64,000 nucleotides of DNA, taken from Diphasiastrum complanatum. Taxonomy: Eukaryota > Streptophyta > Lycopodiopsida > Lycopodiales > Lycopodiaceae. Shown here one piece after another: positions 12,701 to 22,713 of the stretch. Made by a program: the position numbers and the translations under genes. Where the stretch lies: positions 35,464,804 to 35,528,803 of the forward strand of contig CM055097.1 in assembly GCA_029204225.1 (NCBI GenBank), written 5' to 3'. Numbering within the stretch: position 1 is the stretch's first letter; each line of letters starts with the position of its first letter. The notes beneath the pieces were generated by a model. The model searched no databases. It saw only the letters and a program-made list of their open reading frames with translations, and was not told where the DNA came from.

Positions 12701-13050
12701 TTATCTTTGTAATTGAAGTTGGCATTGTCGGAATTTCTCGAACGACATCATGAAGTAGAGAATCAAAGTCTCTATGTGTATTTGCAGCTGAGTTTAATTT
12801 TACATAGAAAATTTGATACTCCCTCCTTATTTATCTTTACAGAAAGAATGTTCAAGCTCCAATGTCGACTGCAACAACCAAAATACAAATATCGATAAAT
12901 CCATATTTATGAAAGAATTCCTTACTTATTAAAGCAATGCAGCATGCAACAATCCAGATTAAAGCAACAAAAACAAAAGACCAATCCTTACTTATTTTCA
13001 TATGGGTTCGACAAAATAGACAACCTTCTTAAAATTGGCTTCTTTCGCCT

Positions 13051-13698
13051 TTATCGCACTTGGGCTGGATCGTATGGAATTCTCACAAAAAGATTATGTA
13101 CAGGAGCAGAAACAGAAGTGGAAACAATATTTACAGATTTCTTTGTTATTTTGTCGAGCTCCTCTTGGGTAATCAACACTTTTGGTGATGAAACTTGCTG
13201 AGGAGTTGGACGAATAACAGGAGGAGGAAGGGGTGAAGATTCTTGATCTGAGTCAGATTCTCCAGCATCTGACTCTGAGCTCAAAAATATATGGGATCTC
13301 TTGGTCGGGATACGTCTAGGAGGAAGGGAAGCAACTGACCTTCGATATCCAGCCTTCTTGGGGACAGGGTGCTTCCTCCTCCTGTAGGTAGTAGACAAGT
13401 CGATTCTATCAAGAGGCAGGTCTTTGGAGGTGCTGGCATTATCAACATGAAGACTAGAATATCGGTCCCGAAGCCTTTTGAGAATGACGAAATCCTTTGG
13501 CATGATGGTGACATGCTTACCATGCACTGCCAAAAGACAAGTATCCTAAAAAAACTAGGACAAAAAACCTTCTACAGCACCCTATAAGGCCTGCATGGCT
13601 GTCACGACAAAACAAACATTTAGCCCAAGTGACAGAGTGACATTCCTCACACATTGGCCGAAAGGAGCTCTAGGGATCAACAATTCAATTGATCTTGA
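13051..13698 (-). pseudogene. Histone H3-like fold with long C-terminal extension (three in-frame stops)
   Basis: On the minus strand, from 13,698 down to 13,459, one frame of about 80 codons follows the C-terminal half of histone H3. SIELLIPRAPF stands for STELLIRKLPF. VRN...TAMQAL stands for VREIAQ...VLAL with equal spacing, so there is no CENH3-type loop-1 insertion. DTCLLAVHGKHVTIMPKD stands for DTNLCAIHAKRVTIMPKD. Three TAG codons interrupt it (13,584-13,582; 13,557-13,555; 13,548-13,546), two of them where H3 has Q or E. The open part (13,533-13,051) continues for about 135 codons beyond H3: a basic stretch (TYRRRKHPVPKKAGYRRS), an acidic serine stretch (SSESDAGESDSDQESS), and a PPPV/PTPQQ proline region. 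Sequence upstream of 13,698 is open to 13,869 but does not resemble the H3 tail; a T-rich run before CAAG could be a splice acceptor. It is either a decayed divergent H3 gene or H3 captured by a mobile element. Confidence 0.7.
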
Positions 13699-13984
13699 AC
13701 CGAAACGAAAAAAATGAAATACGAAATTTTTGCACGTGTGAAAAGACGGCCGAGACATGCGTCGTAAGCTAATTGGTCCATGTGGAATGTCTGCATTGAC
13801 AATGATGACCCAATTATGAGGCCACATGGGATGGGACACATGCACCAATACAATTTCGACGTGTGTCATTCTCGCATGTGATAGATGTCAAATCAATCAT
13901 TCTAGGTACGGCACATTAATTTTGACCAATCATAAGTCGACAGGTGTTCCTTCGCTACTCCTCCACACGTGCAATTTTTTTTTT

Positions 13985-13993
13985 TATAAATAG
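13985..13993 (+). promoter_or_regulatory. TATA box with G-box and CCAAT-type motifs upstream
   Basis: TATAAATAG at 13,985 is a good plant TATA box on the plus strand. Upstream lie CACGTG-like cores near 13,733 and 13,966, and CCAAT-type motifs (ATTGGTCC near 13,771, GACCAATCA near 13,924). The block sits between the minus-strand H3-like frame and the plus-strand ORF at 14.3 kb, so it could be a divergent promoter or an LTR U3. Activity is inferred only. Confidence 0.4.
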
Positions 13994-14271
13994 CTCTTTT
14001 TCGGCTCGAATTTTCATGCAAATTTATGATTTCTTGGCCGGATATCGATTTCAAGCGTGCTGTTTGCACTGATTACCCTCCATTGACTAATTTGCGCCTG
14101 GAACCAATGCTGCCTCATCCGATATCACATTCAAGCACGCATTGCATCTCCTTTCTTTTGTGCTATGTGTTCTTGCGTTCAGATATGATACTCCAACTTG
14201 TAATATCTCTCTCGGGCGCACATTGCCTTGACGTGCTTGCTTGACCTGCAGTTTGCATCTGAGAGCAATAT

Positions 14272-15219
14272 TTGGAATTTTACATCTGTTGTTTTTGTTT
14301 AAAATGTCCAATTTTGATTCTAGTTTGTTTTTTTTTTATTCATGAATTTGGTATCACTAATAGTTTGGAGTATTTCAAATCTATTTTTTCTCCTTTTCTT
14401 TTTATTCTACCTTCTATAACTAAGGACCTTGGTGTGGAGGCATTTTCTAAGATATATCTCAGATTTAAGTCCCTGGTCAGTACTCCGTTATTCAGATCTC
14501 AGAATAAGGACATGATTCATTATCAGGACCTGGTGGCACTCGACAAGCATATCTATAAAGATGAGCTTGACATAATGTTTACTAAGTTACATAATGATTT
14601 CAAGTCTGTAGATGAGTGCCCAATTCATAATAAAAAATGTAGATTTGTTTATTTTCAGTCTGCTTTTAGTTTTTTTCTTTTGTTAAATATTTCTAACGAT
14701 TTGGAGACTGTCCCTTCCACTTCTGAAGCTGCTTCTTCTAGTGGTCCAAAGTTTGAAAAGTCAAAGATTGTAGATATAGATACTTTTTTTATTGATACGA
14801 ACGTTGATTTAGATGATTGTTCTGATTTTGATCCTGCTCAAAATAGGGCATCATTTATAGGCCCTAAAACACCCACTATCCTTTTTCTTTCTGATAAATC
14901 TTTGATCACTTTGCCTACTTATAATATAGATAGTAATTCTTTTTTGACAATATCAGATATATCGGATCTTTTTGACTTCACTGAAGTTGAGACTCTTTGC
15001 ATTTTGAGCAAAGAGCTTAATGAATTTTTGGATATAATTGATTTTGATGCTGATGATCTTCTCCCTGGTGTTGATGATGAACATAATGATAAGTTTTATT
15101 TAGGGAAAGATTGCTTGAAAATGGCTGTGAGAAAATGCGCAACAAAGAAGATGATCTACCTTATGAGGAGGAGTTTCTTAGAATCCAAAGTCAACCTGGT
15201 TTTACCAACTGTCTATTAA
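14272..15219 (+). CDS. Unrecognised acidic ORF (315 codons)
   Basis: This frame is open for 315 codons downstream of the TATA box at 13,985. I do not recognise it. The first 45 residues are hydrophobic and come from a T-rich stretch that may be intron or leader rather than coding. Residues 60-120 look like ordinary soluble protein (HYQDLVALDKHIYKDELDIM and a C-x4-H-x3-C motif in ECPIHNKKCRF). The rest is rich in D, S and E (KSKIVDIDTFFIDTNVDLDD). A GTAAGT at about 15,295 could be a donor site. It could be a retroelement accessory ORF or a fragment of a spliced gene. The start is uncertain. Confidence 0.35.
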   Translation: MEFYICCFCLKCPILILVCFFFIHEFGITNSLEYFKSIFSPFLFILPSITKDLGVEAFSKIYLRFKSLVSTPLFRSQNKDMIHYQDLVALDKHIYKDELDIMFTKLHNDFKSVDECPIHNKKCRFVYFQSAFSFFLLLNISNDLETVPSTSEAASSSGPKFEKSKIVDIDTFFIDTNVDLDDCSDFDPAQNRASFIGPKTPTILFLSDKSLITLPTYNIDSNSFLTISDISDLFDFTEVETLCILSKELNEFLDIIDFDADDLLPGVDDEHNDKFYLGKDCLKMAVRKCATKKMIYLMRRSFLESKVNLVLPTVY

Positions 15220-15569
15220 CCAACAATATTGACATCAAAAGGTGGACATAATATTGATGGAGAGATAGCAATCAAGGAAGACAAAGCCGAATGCGTAAGT
15301 TCTTGTATCTTACCACGTACTAGTAGATTCGTTATGTCAGATTATATATAGGAGCGTACTTTGCTTTTTATCATTTCAAAAAACAATTTTCCTTGATGAT
15401 TTCACAATTCGTCGAGGAGGGCAGAGATCTTTTACCGGAGAATTTTCAAGAGATCATGCACTGGGGCACTATCTGAAGTTCTTCAAGAATAACTATTTCT
15501 ATGATTTGTTCTTGGATCAGATCACACAAATAACTTGATTTGAAGCTTGATTCAGGTGCATTAAATGTG

Positions 15570-16960
15570 TTTCTCTGATTTTTTGAGAACATGTCAAAGT
15601 TGAGAGAGATATTGCCAATAGATTAAGGAGGGATATGCAAGGTGACAGGTTGAAATCCATTGTACCATCACTCTAGATTTGTTTAAGAGTGATAAGGTCA
15701 AGTTTAGAAGCATCAATTTGCTAGAAAACATCTTTGGATCTGTCCTCCAAGTGAAACCTTTGAGAGTTTCTAGTGCATATATAGCATCTATGCAAATCTT
15801 TTGTAGAATTTGACATAGATTGGCTTCAATGGAGAGTTCCAGATAAGAGATTGAGATCCAAGTCAAATTGTTCAACCCTACTCAATATGTTTGAGTGTTT
15901 GTGAGGCTTGAAAAGAGTCATTGAGGTGTGTATGGAAAATGTGTAGAGAGAGATCCAAGTTTCTAAGAGTTCCTTCCTTTGTAGAGGGCAAGATCTAGAA
16001 GCTCATTTTGTGTTGGTATTGGTGGAAAGTTTGTCTTCTCCTAGGTGATCGAATCTTTCTAAGTGGCATTAACTCTATGAAGCACAATATCTTAGTGAGA
16101 AAGAAGAATCACAACTTGTGATTTTGAATTTCATTTCCAACTCTTAAGAGGTAGAGTCATTGGTGGAATCCAACAGGGGTGAATGAATTCAATTTATTGA
16201 GCAAAAATTGACATAGTATATATGAAACTCAAATTAGTTCTATTCAACTTTCTTTGTGAGAGTGTGAGGGTTAAGTTGTGATCCCATTGGATGTCAGAAC
16301 AAGGAGGAGTCCATATTTGAGTGTTCATGCATGGTTGGGATCTTTGTGAATCTCTATGTGTCTGTTTTTTAAAGCTTGGTGAAAAATTCTTGACATAGGT
16401 TGTTATCAAACTATTACAAATCCATTCCAAATCTCAAGAGTGAGATTCTTTGGGGATTCCAAAAGGGGTGATTGGATCTTAATTTTATGTGTTTGAATCA
16501 AATGTACATGTCAAATTTGAGTGATCTAGTGTAGATCCTATGTTTTGTGAAAATTGGTGGTATAGTTTGTTTTCAAATCAAATCGAATTCATTCTAAATC
16601 TCAAAAGTGAGATTATTTGGGTCAAGAGTGAGTCCAAAAGAAGTGATTAAGTTTGATTTTCATGTGTTTGAAACAAAACCCATCTTTTGTTCAAGAATCT
16701 CAAGTGTTGAGAGAACTAGTCAAGTGAAAAGGAAAATCTAGGTGTCAAATCTTTTCATATCCATTTCAACTTTCAAAAGAAAGATTCATTGGTATTTGTT
16801 GAGTCCAATAGGAGTTTGGATCTGATCTCTTTTGTGATTTGATTCAAAGATTGTGTGCTTTTGTCTTAGTGATCAAAGCAAAGTTTCCAAGTGACTAGTC
16901 ATTAGTGTGAAGATTGATTCTTAGTTTTGTGAGCTAGATCTTTTGGAGATCCTTCTAGAT
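15570..16960 (+). repeat. Degenerate leader-like repeats
   Basis: A phrase of the form caaaagtgagattctttgg followed by tccaaaaggggtgattgg recurs near 16,140, 16,430, 16,595 and 16,770, about 150-290 bp apart and diverged. No coding potential is seen. Its place just before a zinc-knuckle frame suggests the untranslated leader of a retroelement. Confidence 0.4.
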
Positions 16961-16962
16961 TA

Positions 16963-17370
16963 TTGAATATGTTCGAATCTAGTCTCTTGAGAGTCACAAA
17001 TTACATTTGTAGAGTCATATCACAAGTTTTGTTTCACATGGCATCAATAGGTGGCATCCTATTGAAGGCAAATAAGGATCCTAAGTGCAACCTTTGTGGC
17101 AAGGGAGGATATTTTTCCTCAAAATGCTACAAAAAGAAGACCGATCCATCCAAGGAGAACCAAAAAAATGGGGTCGAGGTGAAGGATGGAGCTTCAAGTT
17201 CAAAATGCAAATACAAGAAGGACAGATCCAAGGAAAGGTGTTTCCTTTGTGGAAAGGTGAATGAGACTTGGAGTCTCACAAGGACTTGCAAAATTTGTCT
17301 TCAAGAGTCCATCATAACACAAGTCAAACCTTTTGGAATGTTTTATTTGGAAGTGCATTGTTTGGTTTAA
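16963..17370 (+). pseudogene. Gag-like fragment with degenerate zinc knuckles
   Basis: The frame contains CNLCGKGGYFSSKCYKK at about 17,090-17,140. This is a CCHC retroviral-type knuckle in which the expected histidine is tyrosine. A second cysteine cluster (CFLCGKVNETWSLTRTC) lies near 17,240. Lysine-rich sequence lies between them. This is typical of the C-terminal part of copia gag. No protease follows, and the frame ends at 17,370. Confidence 0.55.
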
Positions 17371-17665
17371 GATGCAAAGATAGATGTCACTTTCATGAAA
17401 GCAACTTAGATTCATTTTATGTCCTTGGAAAGTTTTTTGTTGGAACTTTGGATAAGTTCCAACTTATTGTTATTATCCAAGAGAACTCAATCAAGAAAAA
17501 GGAGCAATCACAAAATGAAAATAGTTTCATTTATGCTATCATGTCAACTTATGAAGAACCATTTTGCTTTGAAAGATTTTTGTATCTCAATGGTGGATTA
17601 AGGCAATACTAGTTGAGTGTGATGCCTTAAAGTATAGCAAAGCATATTTTCCTTGTAAACTTACA

Positions 17666-18883
17666 TTGGATATGAAGTCAAGAAAATGGAAACGTCTTCA
17701 TAATGCAGATTCTTTTGGTCTCAATAAGATCATGAATGATGTGTTCATTCATAAAGATGAAAATTGTAAGTTTTCAATCTTAAAGGCAAGTTGTAAACTT
17801 CTTATGAGAATAAGTGAAGCATCTAAAGTGGACACTTGTATCCATAAGCAGGTACTTAGCCTTATTGAGATGGAAATACCTTTTGATTTTAATATTAGAA
17901 AAATCATGTCAAATTGTCGTGATTTTCGGACTTATGTTTCTAGCATAAGTAATCTTGATAATCATAGGAAGTGCATATTGTATGGTCATGGTTGTTATGA
18001 TCATTATGAGACATGGAGGTCTCGAATTTCCTTCAAGAAGGAGCACCATGAAGAGGATCTTAAAAAATCATCTCAAGGTTCAAGCGTGCCAAGGATTGAG
18101 GAGGAGATTCCTTCTCAAGGTTCAAGCGTGCCAAGAATTGAGGAGGAGAGACCTTCTCAAGTTGTGATTCCAAAAAGAAACTCAAGAAACATGGTTGAGC
18201 CCACATGGCTCACATTACAAGGGAAAGAGGAGCATATCTCATGTGGTATACATCTCATACTTACTTCTCTTATGTCATTTGATGAATCAGTTTGGTTTAG
18301 TGAGATCATTTCATCTCAAAATTGGAGTAAAGACATACTAGTTGAGTATATAGTCCCTCTTGAGAACATACATGATGCTCTTAAAATGTTGAAATTGATT
18401 TTAAAACAATCAGAAGGCAAATGGTTATTTCATCAAATGTATGCTCTTCAGTCATGCAAGAGCAAAAGTGATTTGTTCACTCATAGTTTGAAAATTTGTA
18501 TTGAGGCAAATTGTAAACTCTTTATGAGAGTAAGTGAATCATCTTCTAAAGACACTTATCTTCATAATGAAGTATTTAGCCTCATTGGATCTGAGATTAG
18601 CATGGTAAACAAACATGAAGATATGATGCAAACACTTTGTTATTATGACATGCATATTCTTGCCAATTTGGATGAGTCTAATTTTCTAGATTGTGGTAAC
18701 ATGATGTGGGATCTTTGTGATCCTAATAAGTCAAGAAGAAATCTTTATTTCTTCATGGAGGAGCATGCACATGAAGAAGGAACAAGCCTCAAGGTCAAGC
18801 AATATCACATGACAATGCACCCTCACACATGTGAGATCAAAGGGATGATCAGTATCACAAGCTCCCACTTTTTGTATATATAG
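17666..18883 (+). CDS. Long ORF of a gag-only, non-autonomous retroelement (405 codons)
   Basis: This 405-codon open frame follows the gag-like fragment, where pol would be expected. I recognise no protease, integrase, RT or RNase H motif. It contains an internal repeat of a block: CKLLMRISEASKVDTCIHKQ (about residue 50) and CKLFMRVSESS (about residue 280), each followed by a V-x-S-L-I segment. A 14-residue unit (SQGSSVPRIEEEIP and SQGSSVPRIEEERP) is tandemly duplicated. It ends just at TATATATAG (18,875-18,883), which looks like an LTR promoter. The layout resembles the better-defined element at 20.9-26.5 kb, though sequence similarity between the two unknown parts is weak at best. Confidence 0.5.
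   Translation: MDMKSRKWKRLHNADSFGLNKIMNDVFIHKDENCKFSILKASCKLLMRISEASKVDTCIHKQVLSLIEMEIPFDFNIRKIMSNCRDFRTYVSSISNLDNHRKCILYGHGCYDHYETWRSRISFKKEHHEEDLKKSSQGSSVPRIEEEIPSQGSSVPRIEEERPSQVVIPKRNSRNMVEPTWLTLQGKEEHISCGIHLILTSLMSFDESVWFSEIISSQNWSKDILVEYIVPLENIHDALKMLKLILKQSEGKWLFHQMYALQSCKSKSDLFTHSLKICIEANCKLFMRVSESSSKDTYLHNEVFSLIGSEISMVNKHEDMMQTLCYYDMHILANLDESNFLDCGNMMWDLCDPNKSRRNLYFFMEEHAHEEGTSLKVKQYHMTMHPHTCEIKGMISITSSHFLYI
18071..18154 (+). repeat. Tandem 42-bp duplication inside the ORF
   Basis: Two nearly identical 42-bp units (18,071-18,112 and 18,113-18,154) encode 14 residues each in frame. The units start TCTCAAGGTTCAAGCGTGCC. Confidence 0.85.
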
Positions 18884-19757
<874 letters not shown>

Positions 19758-19984
19758 AAAGTTGTCGATAGTAGGGACCAATGTTAGACTATAATGGAGA
19801 ATTGTTCTATCCATAGCTTGCTCTAGTTGGTTGGGTCATATTTATAGTGACCTTCAAATCTCATTTTCTTGATATGTTTCTTTCTTCAATGTAGATTCAG
19901 ATAAAGAATAAATAAGATGTGTCCTATCACAAATAGGGATATTGTTAAAAATATCTAAATAAAGTAGAGCATAAAAAATTGTTC

Positions 19985-20895
19985 TAACTCAAGCACTGCT
20001 TGAGTTGCCCATATTAGTTCTCATATGTTGTCACAATTTGGGACATTATTCAAAGTTTTCAAGACAAATAAGCTATCAAAATAGTCCTAACTTGAGACTG
20101 CTCGAGTTGCCTAGAAACTTGAACAGTTTGAGTTGTAGCTATATTGTCTTATATGGTCTCAGTAACAATTTCTTCTATACTAGTAACTCGAATAGTGTTT
20201 GTTACAGCTGTGTGGTCCCATATGTTCTCAGAAACAACCTTTTCTTGTAACAATAACTCGAAAAGTGTTCAAGTTACATCTATATAGTCTCAGGAAGAAC
20301 CTCTTGTTTTACTAATAACTCGAACAATGTTCGGGTTACAACTTTGTGATCTTAGGAACAACCACTTCTTCTACTACTAGCTTGAACAACATTCAAGTTA
20401 TAGCGACATGGTCTCGGGAACAACCTCTTATGTACTGGTAACTCGAACATGTACAATGTTCAAGTTACGACTATATGGTCTTAGGAACCACCTCTTCTAT
20501 ACTGGTAACTCCAATAGTGCTCAAGTTACAGCTATATTGTCTCAAGAACAACTCCTCTGTACCACTAACTCAAACTCTGTTCGAGTTACCACTATATTGT
20601 CTCAATAGCAACCTCTTATACACTACTAACTCGAACATTGTTCGAGTTACAACTATATGGTCTTAGGAACAATCTTATCCTTCTATACTAGCAGCTCGAA
20701 CAATGCTCTAATTACAGCTATGTTGCTAATATGGCCAGGAACAATCTTTTCTTGTACTCATAGCTCTAATAGTCTTCCATTTACAGTTATATGGTCTCAT
20801 ATGGTTTCAGGAAGAACCTCTTGTTGTACTAATAACTCGAACAGTGTTCGAGTTACAACTATGTGATTGCAGGAATAATTTCTTCTTGTACTACT
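19985..20895. repeat. Hairpin-bearing minisatellite, left part
   Basis: About a dozen units of roughly 57-73 bp. Each unit centres on an inverted repeat of the type TAACTCGAACAGTGTTCGAGTTA, here given as arms AACTCGAAC and GTTCGAGTT with a 3-nt loop. Each is followed by a phrase like ACTATATGGTCTCAGGAACAAC and CTCTTCTATACTGG. Good palindromes are seen near 20,256, 20,319, 20,627 and 20,835. The array is interrupted by a retrotransposon at 20,896 and resumes at 26,465. Confidence 0.85.
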
Positions 20896-21540
20896 TGTGA
20901 AAATTGTCAACATTTCCTTGTCTAGTTTTAGGCCAAAATTGCTAAAAATGGCACATAGTTTAGGATCTGACTTTTCACACGTGTGAAACAGGTCTAGATA
21001 TTTTTAGTAAGTGTATTTTTTCAGTATGAAGAAGTGTCAAACTTCAAGACCTTTGAAATGAGTCCATTTTCATGTATTTTGGACATATATGCCAATTTTA
21101 CCTATATAGGGCATATTTTAGGTAAGGAGGGTCTAGAGAGAGGAGAGAGAGTCATCTCTCTCAGCTATATATAGCAGGTAGGCCGTGGAGAAACAGGTTG
21201 GAGCAGATCCATTGTATTCATTTGCTTAATGAGAGATTTTTCTATTGGGTTCTCCTTCCATTGTTGGCATTGTGTAGTGATTGAGTTCAAGCTTTGTGTG
21301 TATGATCTTAGGTGCTTTCCAAAAGTGGTAGGCTGATGTATTATGGACTGTATAATGCTATTTTGGGCCGCACTTGATGTTTATGGAAGTTTCCATTTGT
21401 GATAAATGCTTTTTGATCAAGTTCTTTGCATTCTAGGTAGCATAGAATGTGTTGCCAATTCCCAGCTTATGTAGTTTGGAGTGCAAGCATTCAAGCCAAT
21501 GATCTTGGAGTTTAGATCCACTTAGGATCTGTATTTTTCA
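20896..21540 (+). repeat. 5' LTR of element B
   Basis: Begins TGTGAAAATTGTC and ends ATTTTTCA. It contains a palindromic TTTCACACGTGTGAAA (about 20,973), a GA-rich inverted repeat, then a TATA box CTATATATAG at 21,165-21,174 that probably starts the genomic RNA. Confidence 0.95.
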
Positions 21541-21542
21541 CA

Positions 21543-21554
21543 TGGTATCAGAGC
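21543..21554 (+). promoter_or_regulatory. Primer-binding site, initiator tRNA-Met
   Basis: TGGTATCAGAGC lies two bases after the 5' LTR and matches the standard plant copia primer site exactly. Confidence 0.92.
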
Positions 21555-22713
21555 TGGTTGGCTTCTATTTACAGTAAGTATTCCATTTTTGGTGATATTT
21601 GGATGTTTGATCAAGTTCTAGCATGATTTTGCATTGCTTTGTTGATCAAATCTTACTAACCTTTGTTTTGTGAGTTGAACTTGTGGATCAAAAGCATATT
21701 TCAGGTCTATTGAAGATCAGAGGCTGAAAAGAAACTATTTTGGATCAGATCATAACACCTAATCATTTGTGATTGTGAGGCTTGTGCATATTCAATACTA
21801 ACAATGTTCTTTTCAATCCTATTGTTGACAATCTCCATTCTTGGATGAACACTCTCCTTAAGTGGATGAAACTTCTCCTTAAGTGGATGACAAATGCTCT
21901 TTTGAGTGAGTTGTAATTCTCCTAAAGGCTGAGCAAAGCTCCCATTTGGATGAAAGATCCCCTTTTTGGGTGAACATATTGCAAGCTCCATTGTGAAGAG
22001 CATATTGTAAAGATTGTCATCAATTTTGGCATAATTTTTGGTGTACTTTGTTGAGCATGTAAGTAACTCTCCTTATGTAATTTGATTGGAGCATTTGCTG
22101 GAAGGTGTTAACCATTATGCAAGTGTGTTTTCAGGTTCTTAACAGGTTGAGGAACATTCTCATGTGAAGTGATCTTAGATCTACATCTAAACACCAAGAT
22201 TTGACAAGATAGTGAAGCTAGTCTTGTGATTCACTAAGTGTGCTCATTCATTCACCTCTAAATCTTGTATTTATCACTTGCTGGAGTTTATAAACTTTTA
22301 GAAGTGTGGTTTACATGTGGTTTTACAGGTTGAATCAATATCTTAGTGTGTTGATCATATGTTGATCAAGTTTGTTCATTACTAGGTAATCTTGGCATCC
22401 TAGTTTTGGGTATTTTCTAAGAATGCAAGTAACTCTTCACACCATAACTTGATTTGGTCACTTGCTGGAAAGTTTGAGAGCTTAAGCAAGAGTGTGTTCA
22501 GGTTGGTTTGATTTTGTAATCCATTCTTAGTGTGTGCAAAGTGTTGCATGTGTTTCAATCTTCCTTTCTATGCTTGGAAACCATCTAGGTTCAAGATAGA
22601 AGTGTTTTAGGGTCCTAAATCTTCATAGATCTCTTTATCTATCATTTGTTGAGAGAAAAGTGAGTGCTAAGTGCTTTAGGACAAAACCTAAAAGTTGAAG
22701 AAACATTAGAATC
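21555..22713 (+). other. Leader of element B with internal repeats
   Basis: A long untranslated leader. Near 21,840-21,970 a short phrase (CTCCTTAAGTGGATGAAAC) recurs with variation. Near 22,060-22,150, 22,260-22,330 and 22,425-22,505 a longer phrase with TTGCTGGAA and a T-rich CAGGTT end recurs three times. The CAGGTT ends resemble splice acceptors. No coding sequence is seen. Confidence 0.6.

Noticed and set aside
13281-13587. Other ORFs overlapping the H3-like frame (13,281-13,523 minus; 13,369-13,587 plus)
   Set aside because: They show no family similarity and lie in other frames of the H3-like reading.
13459-13698. Calling the H3-like frame a centromeric H3 (CENH3)
   Set aside because: The loop-1 spacing equals canonical H3 with no insertion, and the N-terminal part is not identifiable, so there is no specific support.
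19985-20895. Possible CRISPR-like array (regular palindromic repeats with spacers)
   Set aside because: Repeats are diverged, units vary in length, spacers are themselves repeated, and the context is a plant nuclear genome. It is a minisatellite.
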